A program made the translations under genes and the position numbers. From an uncultured Roseobacter sp. (GTDB lineage Bacteria > Pseudomonadota > Alphaproteobacteria > Rhodobacterales > Rhodobacteraceae): 64,000 bases of DNA. This document shows positions 9,450 through 18,748 of this stretch, piece after piece. Positions within the stretch are counted from its first letter, which is position 1. Each line of letters begins with the position of its first letter. The DNA lies in NCBI RefSeq assembly GCF_947492555.1, contig NZ_CANLNE010000002.1, forward strand, positions 983,501-1,047,500, in the 5' to 3' direction. A model generated the notes under the pieces. That model searched no databases and was not told where the DNA came from. It saw only the letters and a program-made list of their open reading frames with translations.

Positions 9450-10151
9450 ATGTCTAAAATTGCATTGGTGGACGACGACAGGAATATCCTGACGTCCGTG
9501 TCCATGACGCTTGAAGCTGAAGGCTTTGAGGTCGAAACGTATAATGACGGGCAGGCGGCACTTGACGCGTTCAACAAGAAGCTTCCGGATATGGCCGTGC
9601 TCGACATCAAGATGCCGCGCATGGACGGGATGGATCTGCTGCAGCGTCTGCGCCAGAAAACGGCAATGCCGGTGATCTTCCTCACCTCCAAGGACGATGA
9701 GATCGATGAGGTGCTCGGCCTGCGTATGGGCGCCGATGATTATGTGAAGAAGCCTTTTTCTCAACGTCTTCTGGTAGAACGCATTCGCGCGCTCCTGCGC
9801 CGTCAGGATGCGGTTGCCGGGGATGTTGTCGCCGACAGCGAAGAAACCAAGGTAATGGAACGTGGCGATCTGCGCATGGATCCGTTGCGCCACGCAGTAA
9901 GCTGGAAGGGTAAAGACGTTTCCCTCACGGTAACCGAATTCCTGCTGCTGCAGGCTTTGGCCCAGCGTCCCGGTTTTGTGAAGTCGCGTGACCAGTTGAT
10001 GGATGTCGCATATGACGACCAAGTTTACGTCGATGATCGCACCATCGACAGCCACATCAAACGTCTCCGCAAGAAGATGCGCACTGCGGATGACGAATTC
10101 TCCGCGATTGAGACCCTCTACGGTATCGGTTACAGATATAACGAGGAATAA
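9450..10151 (+). CDS. chvI: Response regulator ChvI (OmpR/PhoB type)
   Basis: A 233-residue protein. The receiver domain (1-120) has the acidic pair DDD (8-10), the phospho-acceptor Asp52 in [13 protein letters not shown], and the Lys in KKPF. The C-terminal winged helix (about 135-230) contains [20 protein letters not shown] and [13 protein letters not shown]. With the kinase ChvG just downstream it forms the acid/envelope-stress two-component system needed for host association in rhizobia and agrobacteria. In free-living relatives it controls envelope and exopolysaccharide genes. Confidence 0.92.
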   Translation: MSKIALVDDDRNILTSVSMTLEAEGFEVETYNDGQAALDAFNKKLPDMAVLDIKMPRMDGMDLLQRLRQKTAMPVIFLTSKDDEIDEVLGLRMGADDYVKKPFSQRLLVERIRALLRRQDAVAGDVVADSEETKVMERGDLRMDPLRHAVSWKGKDVSLTVTEFLLLQALAQRPGFVKSRDQLMDVAYDDQVYVDDRTIDSHIKRLRKKMRTADDEFSAIETLYGIGYRYNEE

Positions 10152-10159
10152 CCGAAGAG

Positions 10160-11881
10160 ATGGCCTTGGCCGAGAGGAACTTTGTGCGCGACATGACCCC
10201 TCCTCCGTCACGGGACGGCGATGTCGTTCTGGGTGAAGACTGGGTGGCTCCTGAAAGCACCGCCGAGAACGAGATGCGCGCGAACCGCGAGCGTCGTGGC
10301 TGGCTTTCACTGCGTGGGTCACCACTCACGCGAAAGATCATCACGTTCAATCTGATCGCGATTTGTGTTTTCGTATCGGGGATTTTGTACCTCAACTCCT
10401 CTCGCGATAGCCTCGCAAAGCAGCGCGCTGCGTCGCTCTACTCGGAAGCGGAATTGATTGCCGACACACTGGAAGTGCAATTGCCCGCCGGTGCCCCGGT
10501 TAATCTCGCGACAGGTGATGGGGTCGACGTAACCGCGACACTGGACGAACTTGACCTGCGCAACGGCGTTGAGGTGTTCGTTTTCGACCAATCCCAATTG
10601 TTGGTGGCGAACATCGAAGGGCAATTGGCAACAAATCAGACTGCAGGTGGATTCGCCGAAAAAACCTATCTGATGGACGGTCTGAGTTGGCTGTGGTCGA
10701 CGCTTTTTGCGCCCTTCGCCGAAACCAAAGTGACCGACCAGACAGAGCTCAGCGACAAGATCAAACCAATGATCGGCACCAGTCTGCAGGAAGGTACCCA
10801 AATCCGGTATGAACTGGATGATGAAGGAGCCACATTCCTGACCGTGGTGACGCCTATTTTGCAGAGTGGTCAGGCGATTGGGGCGGTTGCCGTGGTCACC
10901 GCAGCAGGCGAGATCGACAACCTTGTACGTGTGGAACGCGAACGCGTCTTGCAGATTTTTGTCATTGGAGCGCTGGTATCTATTGGCCTCAGCCTTGTTC
11001 TGGCATCGACGATTGCCAACCCTTTGGCGGACTTGTCCGCTGCGGCTGAACTCGGGCGCGACAAGAATGCACGCAAGATGAACCCTGGCCGCATCCGCAT
11101 CCCGGACCTTACGGCGCGTCCGGATGAGATCGGTCGGCTGAGCGGCGCACTTCGAGGTATGATTTCGGCACTCTACAATCGCATCGATGGCAATGAACAA
11201 TTTGCCGCGGACGTCGCCCATGAAATCAAGAACCCACTGGCCTCGCTGCGGTCCGCAGTCGGGACGCTGCGCATGGTCAAACGTGATGATCAGCGCGAAA
11301 AGCTGCTCGATGTGATCGATCATGATGTGCGGCGCCTGGATCGTCTGGTCAGTGACATCTCGAATGCCTCCCGCCTGGACAGCGAGCTGGTCAAGGAAGA
11401 GGAAGAGCCCTTTAACGTGCTCGCCACTCTGACCAATCTGGGCCAGTATCTGGGGGAAGATGCACGATCCAGAGGGATCGATTTCATCACTGATTTACCG
11501 GATGTCCCCATTGTTGTGCATGGGTTGGAAGCGCGTTTGGCGCAAGTTTTCGTCAACCTGATTACCAATGCGATTTCATTTTGCGAAGACGGAGACGCAA
11601 TACGTATCTGGGCGCGCAAGAAAGAGAACCGGGTGCTGATCGTGGTCGAGGACACGGGCCCAGGTATCCCTGACCAGGCATTGGCGAAAATCTTCAAGCG
11701 GTTTTATTCGCAGCGCCCCGATGAGCACTTCGGTAACAACTCGGGACTTGGGTTGGCTATCTCGAAACAGATTGTAGAAGCACATGGCGGCGTGATCTGG
11801 GCCGAAAATATTCGACCCACCGAAGCCGATATCACCTCCGATCCGTTAGGTGCGCGTTTCGTCGTTGGTCTGCCCATCTGA
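10160..11881 (+). CDS. chvG: Sensor histidine kinase ChvG
   Basis: A 573-residue inner-membrane kinase. It has a first membrane span near residues 58-78, a periplasmic sensor region (about 80-250) and a second span near 265-290. HAMP is next, then the HisKA domain with phospho-His354 in ADVAHEIKNPLASL. An HATPase domain follows, with N-box FVNLITNAISF and G boxes VEDTGPGIPD and SGLGLAIS. A cytosolic N-terminal tail of about 55 residues precedes the first span. The start could instead be the ATG at 10193. The gene follows chvI by 8 bases and precedes hprK by 3. Confidence 0.9.
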   Translation: MALAERNFVRDMTPPPSRDGDVVLGEDWVAPESTAENEMRANRERRGWLSLRGSPLTRKIITFNLIAICVFVSGILYLNSSRDSLAKQRAASLYSEAELIADTLEVQLPAGAPVNLATGDGVDVTATLDELDLRNGVEVFVFDQSQLLVANIEGQLATNQTAGGFAEKTYLMDGLSWLWSTLFAPFAETKVTDQTELSDKIKPMIGTSLQEGTQIRYELDDEGATFLTVVTPILQSGQAIGAVAVVTAAGEIDNLVRVERERVLQIFVIGALVSIGLSLVLASTIANPLADLSAAAELGRDKNARKMNPGRIRIPDLTARPDEIGRLSGALRGMISALYNRIDGNEQFAADVAHEIKNPLASLRSAVGTLRMVKRDDQREKLLDVIDHDVRRLDRLVSDISNASRLDSELVKEEEEPFNVLATLTNLGQYLGEDARSRGIDFITDLPDVPIVVHGLEARLAQVFVNLITNAISFCEDGDAIRIWARKKENRVLIVVEDTGPGIPDQALAKIFKRFYSQRPDEHFGNNSGLGLAISKQIVEAHGGVIWAENIRPTEADITSDPLGARFVVGLPI

Positions 11882-11884
11882 GTT

Positions 11885-12343
11885 ATGGAAGGCGGGGACA
11901 CCGAGACCTCGGAAAGTCCCGGGGCGACGACGATTCATGCCAGCTGCGTTGCGTACCAAGGGCGTGGTGTTCTGATCCTCGGTGAATCCGGTCGGGGAAA
12001 GTCTGCCCTGGCACTACAGCTTATGGCATATGGCGCTGACCTGATTGCTGACGACCGTACGGAAGTTACCCTAACGGGGGGTGTCGTCCATGCCGCGCCA
12101 CCGCGCGCGTTGGCCGGATTGATTGAGGCCCGCGGCGTGGGGCTTCTGACCGCGGAACATGCAGGATCCGCTGAGGTGGTTCTGACCGTCGATCTGGATA
12201 CGCCCGAAACCGCTCGTTTGCCAGCGGTGCATACGGCGCACGTAGTCGGGGTCCCGATACCCTGCCTTCACAAAGTAGACAGTGCCTATTTCCCGGCGGC
12301 GATTTTGCAATATCTCAAGGCGGGCAGAAGAGATCCGGGATGA
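11885..12343 (+). CDS. hprK: HPr kinase/phosphorylase, short alphaproteobacterial form
   Basis: A 152-residue protein, about half the length of the Gram-positive enzyme because the N-terminal domain is absent. The catalytic core is present: P-loop [14 protein letters not shown] and the following [11 protein letters not shown] acidic segment. HprK phosphorylates and dephosphorylates Ser46 of HPr in response to the metabolic state. HPr, with Ser46 present, is encoded three genes downstream. It overlaps rapZ by 4 bases and follows chvG by 3, so one operon joins the envelope-stress kinase and PTS control. Confidence 0.92.
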   Translation: MEGGDTETSESPGATTIHASCVAYQGRGVLILGESGRGKSALALQLMAYGADLIADDRTEVTLTGGVVHAAPPRALAGLIEARGVGLLTAEHAGSAEVVLTVDLDTPETARLPAVHTAHVVGVPIPCLHKVDSAYFPAAILQYLKAGRRDPG

Positions 12344-13227
12344 CCGAAGCAGAACCGACAGCGCGCAGGATTGTATTTGTCACCGGTCCCTCGGGGGCCG
12401 GGCGTTCGAGCGCGCTGAACGTACTTGAAGACGCGGGCTTCGAGGCCGTGGACAACCTGCCTCTGCGCCTGCTCCCCGCACTCCTTGAAGGTCCCGGCAC
12501 AGAGCGCGCGTTGGCCTTGGGGATCGATCCCCGGAATCGGGATTTTTCCACCAACACGATCATCGACCTTCTCGGGCGCTTGACCGGCGTGCCCGGACTG
12601 GCGCCGGAACTTCTGTACCTCGATTGTAGCACCGAAGTCTTGCTGCGTCGGTTTTCAGAAACCCGCCGGCGCCATCCTCTGGCGCCTGACGACCGCCCTT
12701 CGGACGGCATCATGCGCGAATTGGACATGCTGGCGCCGTTGCGATCCCGTGCGGATGTCCTGATCGACACCAGTGAATTGAACGTTCATCAATTACGCGC
12801 TGAAGTAGAGCATTGGTTTGCACCGGGCGGTCACCGTCGGCTGACGGTCTCAGTTCAGTCTTTTTCCTACAAGCGGGGTCTGCCGCGCAGTGTCGATATG
12901 GTGTTCGATTGCCGGTTCCTGACGAATCCCTATTGGGTGGCAGAATTGCGGGCGCTGGACGGCAGGCAGGACGCCGTCGCCGCCCATGTGACCGCTGATC
13001 CGAGCTTTGCCGAGTTCGAGAACAAAGTGCTCGATCTTACGCTTTTGTTGCTGCCCTCTTATCGTGAAGAGGGAAAGTCTCACTTGTCAATCGCCTTTGG
13101 GTGTACCGGCGGCAAACATAGGTCTGTTGTGATGGCCGAAAGGCATGGTTTGCGCCTTGCGGAAGAAGGCTGGCAGGTGTCAATAAGGCACCGCGAATTG
13201 GACCTGCGTAAGAAAGAAGAGGCTTGA
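12340..13227 (+). CDS. rapZ: RNase adapter/nucleotide-binding protein RapZ (YvcJ family)
   Basis: A 295-residue protein with Walker [17 protein letters not shown] near the N terminus, then [13 protein letters not shown], typical of the family. The C-terminal half has [20 protein letters not shown] and [17 protein letters not shown]. In enterobacteria RapZ guides RNase E to the GlmZ small RNA; in alphaproteobacteria the role is less clear, and the gene sits with PTS genes. It overlaps hprK by 4 bases and is followed 4 bases later by the EIIA gene. Confidence 0.93.
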   Translation: MTEAEPTARRIVFVTGPSGAGRSSALNVLEDAGFEAVDNLPLRLLPALLEGPGTERALALGIDPRNRDFSTNTIIDLLGRLTGVPGLAPELLYLDCSTEVLLRRFSETRRRHPLAPDDRPSDGIMRELDMLAPLRSRADVLIDTSELNVHQLRAEVEHWFAPGGHRRLTVSVQSFSYKRGLPRSVDMVFDCRFLTNPYWVAELRALDGRQDAVAAHVTADPSFAEFENKVLDLTLLLLPSYREEGKSHLSIAFGCTGGKHRSVVMAERHGLRLAEEGWQVSIRHRELDLRKKEEA

Positions 13228-13231
13228 GCCC

Positions 13232-13645
13232 GTGATCGGTATCGTGATTGTTGCCCATGGCGGGTTGGCCAAGGAGTATCTCGCAGCCGTAGAACATGTT
13301 GTCGGCGTTCAGCCGGGGATCCGGGCGATCTCAATCGACGCGGTGCATGACCGGGCCGCCAAGGAGCGGGAAATCTGTATAGCGGCGGATGAAGTGGACC
13401 GGGGCAGTGGCGTTGTCGTTGTTACCGATCTTTATGGCGGATCGCCGTCCAACCTGAGCCTGATGGCGTGCCGACCGGGAGACCGTCGCATCCTTTATGG
13501 CGCAAATCTGCCAATGTTGATAAAACTGGCAAAAAGTCGACAGAAGGCTGTGCCCGATGCTGTGCGTCTGGCATTGGAAGCCGGAAAAAAGTACATCGAC
13601 AGCCAAAACGTGAGTCCAGAGCAGGATACCCAATCAAGACAATGA
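13232..13645 (+). CDS. PTS EIIA component, mannose family
   Basis: A 137-residue single-domain EIIA(Man). GTG start, with AGAGG about 10 bases upstream inside the rapZ end. The phosphorylatable His9 lies in IVIVAHGGLAKEYL, and VVVTDLYGGSPSNLSL is the second family signature. No EIIB, EIIC or EIID follow, so the protein cannot be part of a sugar importer here and is probably a regulator that receives phosphate from HPr. It overlaps the HPr start by 4 bases (ATGA). Confidence 0.9.
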   Translation: MIGIVIVAHGGLAKEYLAAVEHVVGVQPGIRAISIDAVHDRAAKEREICIAADEVDRGSGVVVVTDLYGGSPSNLSLMACRPGDRRILYGANLPMLIKLAKSRQKAVPDAVRLALEAGKKYIDSQNVSPEQDTQSRQ

Positions 13646-13911
13646 CGGAATGCACGCTTAAGATTGTGAACGAGAAGGGTTTGCACGCCCGCGCCTCGGC
13701 CAAGCTGGTTGAGGTTGTGGAGGGGTTCGACGCGAGTGCCGAGGTCTCCAAAGACGGTCTGTCCGCCTCAGGAGACAGTATTATGGGACTTTTGATGTTG
13801 GCAGCGTCCAAGGGAAGCTTTATTGACATAACGACCTCCGGACCGGATGCTGATGCATTGGCCGAGGCGCTGACGACGCTTGTCTCTGACAGATTCGGCG
13901 AAGGTCAGTGA
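13642..13911 (+). CDS. ptsH: Phosphocarrier protein HPr
   Basis: An 89-residue HPr with His15 in KGLHARASAKLV (EI phosphorylation site) and Ser46 in ASGDSIMGLLML (HPr kinase site). Longer in-frame starts exist inside the EIIA gene, but the ATG at 13642 gives the standard N terminus MTECTLKIVN and overlaps the EIIA stop. Its presence with hprK shows both phosphorylation routes are possible in this cell. EI (ptsP or ptsI) is not in the window. Confidence 0.94.
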   Translation: MTECTLKIVNEKGLHARASAKLVEVVEGFDASAEVSKDGLSASGDSIMGLLMLAASKGSFIDITTSGPDADALAEALTTLVSDRFGEGQ

Positions 13912-13953
13912 AGAAACCGGCGCTGTGACAGGCGCCAGACAGGATAGCAGGTC

Positions 13954-14835
13954 TTGGTAGAAAGCTCACAAGACATCGATGTGACTGCCGGCAAGGCGGA
14001 ACCGGTCAATTTCAGCAAATATGACCGCAGAAGTTTGTCCTACGCGTCAACCTTCGAGGATCCTTGGAAATCCACGATTATTCGCATCATCGAGGCGCTG
14101 ACCGGCAAGCTGACCATTCTGCGCCTCGTGCGCAAGTTCGAGCAGCGGGGCGCACCGCAGGGGCAGGCGTTCTGGCGTGCAGCGCTGGACGTGATGGGCA
14201 TCGATCTGCTGACCCCGCAAGAGCAGTTGGACCGTATCCCCAAAACTGGCCCTGTGATCGTTGTGTCCAATCACCCGCACGGCATGGTCGACGGCATGAT
14301 TTTCGCCGATCTCATTGGCCGGGTGCGGCCTGATTACCGTATCCTGACCCGTTCGTTGTTGACCGTGATTGACGAGGTTGCGGGGTCTTACATGATCCCG
14401 GTGCCCTTCCCGCACGATCCGGACGCACAACGCAAAGGCGTTGAGATGCGTGCGAAGGCGATGCAGCATCTGAAAGACGGCGGTGTTGTCGCGCTCTTCC
14501 CGTCGGGCGGGGTCGCCGCATCGGAGACCTATTTCGGGCCGGCAATCGAGGGCGAATGGAATGTCTTTACCGCCAAGCTCATTCGCCGTTCGGGGGCGAC
14601 GGTTCTGCCGATCAAGTTTCCCGGACAGAATTCGCGTGCCTACCAAATCGCCAACAAGGTATCGCCGATTTTGCGGCAGGGCCTTTTGCTGCATGAGATC
14701 GTGTATTCGCTCAACAAATCGCAGGCGCCGATTGTCGGGCACCCGCTGGATCAGGAAGATCTGCGTAAATGGGACGATGATCCGCGCGGGTTCATGGCTT
14801 GGCTGCGTGACCATACACTGTCGCTGAAAGACTAG
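13954..14835 (+). CDS. Lysophospholipid (1-acylglycerol-3-phosphate) acyltransferase family
   Basis: A 293-residue protein with a TTG start. The acyltransferase block I motif is NHPHGMVDGMIF (about 108-119, histidine to aspartate), followed by block III-like LFPSGGVAAS. The family transfers acyl chains from acyl-ACP or acyl-CoA to lysophosphatidic acid or lyso-ornithine lipid at the inner membrane. It follows the PTS genes by 42 bases, but no functional link is evident. It converges on the hydroxybutyryl-CoA dehydrogenase gene with only 4 bases between stops. Confidence 0.82.
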   Translation: MVESSQDIDVTAGKAEPVNFSKYDRRSLSYASTFEDPWKSTIIRIIEALTGKLTILRLVRKFEQRGAPQGQAFWRAALDVMGIDLLTPQEQLDRIPKTGPVIVVSNHPHGMVDGMIFADLIGRVRPDYRILTRSLLTVIDEVAGSYMIPVPFPHDPDAQRKGVEMRAKAMQHLKDGGVVALFPSGGVAASETYFGPAIEGEWNVFTAKLIRRSGATVLPIKFPGQNSRAYQIANKVSPILRQGLLLHEIVYSLNKSQAPIVGHPLDQEDLRKWDDDPRGFMAWLRDHTLSLKD

Positions 14836-14839
14836 TCCT

Positions 14840-15715
14840 CTAGCGCGTCGGCACCGGTGTCTCGCCGCGATAATCGTAGAAACCACGCTGCGTTTTGCGG
14901 CCCAGCCAACCGGCTTCGACATATTTGGTCAACAGCGGGCAGGGGCGGTATTTTGTATCTGCCAGCCCGTCGTGCAGCACGTTCATGATCGCCAGACAGG
15001 TGTCCAGCCCGATGAAATCGGCCAGTTCTAGCGGCCCCATCGGATGGTTGGCCCCAAGCTTCATTGAGCTGTCGATGGATTGCACGCTGCCCACCCCTTC
15101 GTAAAGGGTATAGACGGCCTCGTTGATCATCGGCATCAGGATACGGTTCACGATAAAGGCAGGAAAATCCTCGGCCGACGCCGCCGTCTTGCCCAACCGG
15201 TCCACGACCGATTTGCAGGTCTTGAAGGTTGCCTCATCCGTCGCGATGCCTCGGATCAGCTCTACAAGTTGCATCACCGGCACCGGGTTCATGAAGTGGA
15301 AACCCATGAATTTTTCAGGTCGGTCGGTCCGGCTTGCCAGCCGCGTGATGGAGATAGACGAGGTGTTTGACGTCAGGATAGTATGGGGTTGCAGATGCGG
15401 CAGCAGGTCTTCGAAGATTGCCTGCTTGACGGCTTCGCGTTCTGTTGCGGCTTCGATGATCAGGTCGGTCTGGCCCAGGTCGGTCAATGTCTTTGTCGTC
15501 TTGATCCGGGCCAGTGCCGCGGCCTGGTCTTCGCCGGTAATCTTGCCGCGGCTGACCTGCCGATCCATATTTTTCGTCATCAGGCTCATTGCGGCAGTCA
15601 ACGCGTCTTCGCTGACGTCGTTCAGCAGAACATCGTACCCGGCCAGCGACATCACATGCGCAATCCCGTTGCCCATCTGGCCCGCGCCCACAATCCCGAT
15701 TGCCTTGATATCCAT
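14840..15715 (-). CDS. 3-hydroxybutyryl-CoA dehydrogenase
   Basis: I place the start at 15715, with AGGGG about 8 bases upstream; a longer frame adds 28 residues without family similarity. The 291-residue protein has the NAD-binding GIVGAGQMGNGIAHV (7-21) at the N terminus and HFMNPVPVMQLVELI plus PGFI-like DFPAFIVNRILMPMINEA in the middle. The C-terminal domain has MKLGANHPMGPLELADFIGLD. It oxidises (S)-3-hydroxybutyryl-CoA to acetoacetyl-CoA. ETF genes lie close by, consistent with fatty acid or C4 acyl-CoA metabolism. Confidence 0.93.
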   Translation of the reverse strand: MDIKAIGIVGAGQMGNGIAHVMSLAGYDVLLNDVSEDALTAAMSLMTKNMDRQVSRGKITGEDQAAALARIKTTKTLTDLGQTDLIIEAATEREAVKQAIFEDLLPHLQPHTILTSNTSSISITRLASRTDRPEKFMGFHFMNPVPVMQLVELIRGIATDEATFKTCKSVVDRLGKTAASAEDFPAFIVNRILMPMINEAVYTLYEGVGSVQSIDSSMKLGANHPMGPLELADFIGLDTCLAIMNVLHDGLADTKYRPCPLLTKYVEAGWLGRKTQRGFYDYRGETPVPTR

Positions 15716-15872
15716 CGCCAGCCCCTTTTCGATTTGACGCACCTTAGGGTGCCAGATGCATGGGCTGCAAGGCCATCCACCGTCTAAAATACAGCTCAAA
15801 ATGACCGTTTAAGAAAATCTAAGGATGCACCATGCAAAGTGATCCACGGGTGAACGAAAAAAGGTGGGTTCT

Positions 15873-16709
15873 ATGACCTATGACGTACTGGGGGCGGGGG
15901 CTCTCGATTACATGCCGTGCAGATACGGCCAATCAAAACTGCTGTTCCGGGGGCCTGAGCGGCGCCTGGATGCGCCTTACGTTTCTTTCCTCGGCGGTAC
16001 GGCGACTTATGGGAAATTCATAAAAACGCCGTTTCCGGCGCTTGTTGAAAGCGGTCTTGGGGTGAACTGTGTGAACTTTGGCGTTGCGAACGCCGGTGTT
16101 GACGTGCTGTTGAATGACAGTTTCTTAGGTGAGGCCTGTACGGGCGCGGCGGCGACAGTGGTTCAGATCGTTGGGGCGCAAAACCTGTCGAATCGCTTTT
16201 ACACGGTGCATCCGCGTAGAAATGATCGTTTTGTTACTGCGTCTCCCTTGCTGACGGCGATCTTTCCGGAAGTGGATTTTGCGGAGTTCCATTTCACCAA
16301 ACACATGCTTAGCTCGCTCTTTAACGTCTCGAATGAGCGATTTGCTGCCGTGCGCAACGAAGTTCAGACAGCGTGGCTGGCACGTATGAAGCTGTTACTG
16401 AAACGCGCATCCGGCGAAACGGTATTGGTCTGGTTTGCTGACCACGCGCCATTGCATCAGGAACCTACCGGGCTGGATCCTGCCAAGGCACGCTCTCCTC
16501 TATTCGTGACACGCGAGATGCTGGAGGAACTGACGCCCCATGCGTCCAGATTTGTCGAAGTCGTCGCCACCCCGGAAGCCTCTTCGGTAGGTACAGAGGG
16601 TATGGTGTTCAGTCAGCTGGAAGCAATGGCGGCGGCAGAGATGCTAGGCCCCAAAGCGCATGGTGAGCTGGCGCAGGAGCTTGGGGCCGTGCTTCAGGAA
16701 CTTGTATAA
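15873..16709 (+). CDS. DUF6473 family protein
   Basis: I prefer ATG 15873, with AAGGTGG about 6 bases upstream, over a GTG three codons earlier. The 278-residue protein has no signal peptide. It opens MTYDVLGAGALDYMPCRYG, then SFLGGTATYGKFI and VNFGVANAGVDVLL, a pattern I associate with DUF6473, a family found mainly in Rhodobacterales and often beside sulfotransferases or glycan genes. The G-G-T and GVANAG blocks resemble an SGNH-hydrolase-like fold, but catalytic residues are not clear. It stands alone between two units and ends at a strong bidirectional terminator. Confidence 0.65.
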   Translation: MTYDVLGAGALDYMPCRYGQSKLLFRGPERRLDAPYVSFLGGTATYGKFIKTPFPALVESGLGVNCVNFGVANAGVDVLLNDSFLGEACTGAAATVVQIVGAQNLSNRFYTVHPRRNDRFVTASPLLTAIFPEVDFAEFHFTKHMLSSLFNVSNERFAAVRNEVQTAWLARMKLLLKRASGETVLVWFADHAPLHQEPTGLDPAKARSPLFVTREMLEELTPHASRFVEVVATPEASSVGTEGMVFSQLEAMAAAEMLGPKAHGELAQELGAVLQELV

Positions 16710-16711
16710 CG

Positions 16712-16746
16712 AAAAAAGCCGCGCTTAGAGCAAGCGCGGCTTTTTT
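16712..16746. terminator. Bidirectional Rho-independent terminator
   Basis: A 15-bp perfect inverted repeat: six A then GCCGCGCTT, a 5-base loop AGAGC, then AAGCGCGGC and six T. It lies between the convergent DUF6473 and etfA genes and has a T-run in both directions, so it can terminate both. Confidence 0.92.
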
Positions 16747-16772
16747 GTTTTCGCGATACTGCGGTGCGTCGA

Positions 16773-17699
16773 TTACAGCTTTTCGATCAGCTCCGGCACG
16801 GCGGTGAAAAGGTCCGCCACCAGCCCGTAGTCAGCAACCTGGAAGATCGGCGCTTCTTCGTCCTTGTTGATGGCAACGATGATCTTGCTGTCCTTCATGC
16901 CGGCGAGGTGCTGAATCGCGCCGGAGATGCCAACCGCGACATAGAGATCAGGGGCCACAACCTTGCCGGTTTGACCAACTTGCCAGTCGTTCGGGGCATA
17001 GCCGGAATCGACCGCCGCGCGCGAGGCGCCAACAGCCGCCCCGAGTTTGTCAGCAAGCTTTTCAATCAGCGCGAAATCGTCTTCGGACCCGACGCCGCGA
17101 CCCCCGGAGACGACCACACCAGCGGAGGTGAGTTCCGGACGGTCGCTTGCGGCTACCTTGTCCTCGACCCATTCGCTGAGGCCCGGATTGTCGGCAGCTG
17201 AGATCGTTTCAACCGAGGCAGATCCGCCTTCGCCCGCGGCGTCAAAGGTCGATGTCCGGAAGGTCACGACTTTCTTGGCGTCCGCGGATTTGACGGTCTG
17301 AACTGCGTTACCTGCGTAGATCGGGCGCTCGAACGTGTTGCCGTCGACCACCCCGGAGGCATCGGAGATCACCATGACGTCGAGCAGGGCCGCAACCCGT
17401 GGCATCACGTTCTTGGCGTCGGTTGTCGCAGGCGCCACGATGTGCTCGTAGTCGCCTGACAGAGACACGATGAGCGCCGCTGTGGATTCCGCGAGGCGGT
17501 GGCCCAGCGTTGCGTCTTCGGCGACCAGAACTTTACTGACACCGTCGATTTTCGCTGCCGCTTCACCCGCTGCGGCGGCGGAGCCACCTGCGGCCAGAAC
17601 GGTCACATCGCCCAGCATCTTGGCAGCGGTCACCGCTTTGGACGTCGCGTCCATCGCCAGTTCGCCATCGGTTACTTCTGCAAGGAGTAGAACAGCCAT
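16773..17699 (-). CDS. etfA: Electron transfer flavoprotein subunit alpha
   Basis: A 308-residue ETF alpha. The C-terminal FAD domain shows [14 protein letters not shown], then [20 protein letters not shown] and [17 protein letters not shown]. With EtfB it carries electrons from acyl-CoA dehydrogenases, such as the one at 3265-4950, to ETF:quinone oxidoreductase. The start codon overlaps the etfB stop (TAATG), indicating coupled translation. Confidence 0.96.
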   Translation of the reverse strand: MAVLLLAEVTDGELAMDATSKAVTAAKMLGDVTVLAAGGSAAAAGEAAAKIDGVSKVLVAEDATLGHRLAESTAALIVSLSGDYEHIVAPATTDAKNVMPRVAALLDVMVISDASGVVDGNTFERPIYAGNAVQTVKSADAKKVVTFRTSTFDAAGEGGSASVETISAADNPGLSEWVEDKVAASDRPELTSAGVVVSGGRGVGSEDDFALIEKLADKLGAAVGASRAAVDSGYAPNDWQVGQTGKVVAPDLYVAVGISGAIQHLAGMKDSKIIVAINKDEEAPIFQVADYGLVADLFTAVPELIEKL

Positions 17700-18457
17700 T
17701 ACACAGCCCCCGCTTCTTTGAGTTTCGATACTAGCTCTTCGACCGACCCAACCTTGATCCCTGCCGCACGGGCTTCGGGCTCAACGGTTTTCACGATCTC
17801 AAGGCGCGGGCTCACATCGACGCCGTAGTCGGCAGCTGTCTTTTCATCCAGCGGCTTTTTCTTGGCTTTCATGATGTTGGGCAGCGAGGCATAGCGCGGC
17901 TCGTTCAGGCGCAGGTCCACGGTGATGACGGTCGGCATTGTTACCTTGATGGTCTGCATCCCGCCGTCCACTTCGCGGCTGACCACGGCGTGATCGCCTT
18001 CGATGGACACTTCGGAGGCAAATGTCGCCTGAGACCAACCCATCAGCGCAGACAGCATCTGGCCGGTTGCGTTCATGTCGTTGTCGATGGCCTGTTTGCC
18101 GCAGAGCACCAGACCGGGCTGCTCCTCATCAACGATGGCCTTGAGGATTTTCGCGACGGCCAGCGGTTCGATATCCTGATGCACGTCATCTGCAGCGATC
18201 ACCAGAATGGCGCGATCTGCGCCCATCGCCAAAGCGGTGCGCAGGGTTTCCTGGCTTTGCTTGACACCGATGGAAACGACGACGACCTCATCGGCCTGAC
18301 CCGCTTCCTTGAGGCGGATCGCCTGTTCGACGGAAATCTCGTCAAACGGGTTCATCGACATTTTCACATTGGCAAGATCAACACCCGATCCGTCCGCTTT
18401 CACGCGCACCTTCACGTTGTAGTCGATCACGCGTTTGACAGGTACCAGAACCTTCAT
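17699..18457 (-). CDS. etfB: Electron transfer flavoprotein subunit beta
   Basis: A 252-residue ETF beta starting [17 protein letters not shown]. It carries the family features [16 protein letters not shown] and [18 protein letters not shown] (AMP-binding region) and a C-terminal arm. AAGGAG lies about 9 bases upstream of the ATG. It forms a two-gene operon with etfA. The 291-base gap upstream (18458-18748) presumably contains its promoter; I see no other feature there. Confidence 0.96.
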   Translation of the reverse strand: MKVLVPVKRVIDYNVKVRVKADGSGVDLANVKMSMNPFDEISVEQAIRLKEAGQADEVVVVSIGVKQSQETLRTALAMGADRAILVIAADDVHQDIEPLAVAKILKAIVDEEQPGLVLCGKQAIDNDMNATGQMLSALMGWSQATFASEVSIEGDHAVVSREVDGGMQTIKVTMPTVITVDLRLNEPRYASLPNIMKAKKKPLDEKTAADYGVDVSPRLEIVKTVEPEARAAGIKVGSVEELVSKLKEAGAV

Positions 18458-18748
18458 TGGCGTCTCTCTCCTTGGATTAGCGACTCACACTCCCCGTGAG
18501 CCTTTCGTTGTCTGAGGGGTGGTTTACCCAAGCTTCGGCACATGAAACAGTGTAAAATCGTCACGCCTGGGTGCAGGAACGCCGCGTTTCTATCGATTTC
18601 CACCGTTCAGCGCAAAAATTTCCGATAGGGGGCAGAGCGAGTGTCTGCCATCCTTAGCATGTGCTGGACCAGCGAATGGCACCTGCCCAATTGTGCCGTT
18701 GGCCCGCCCGTCCGGTCGCTTTGGCTTCCACCGGAAGCCCCGGCGACT

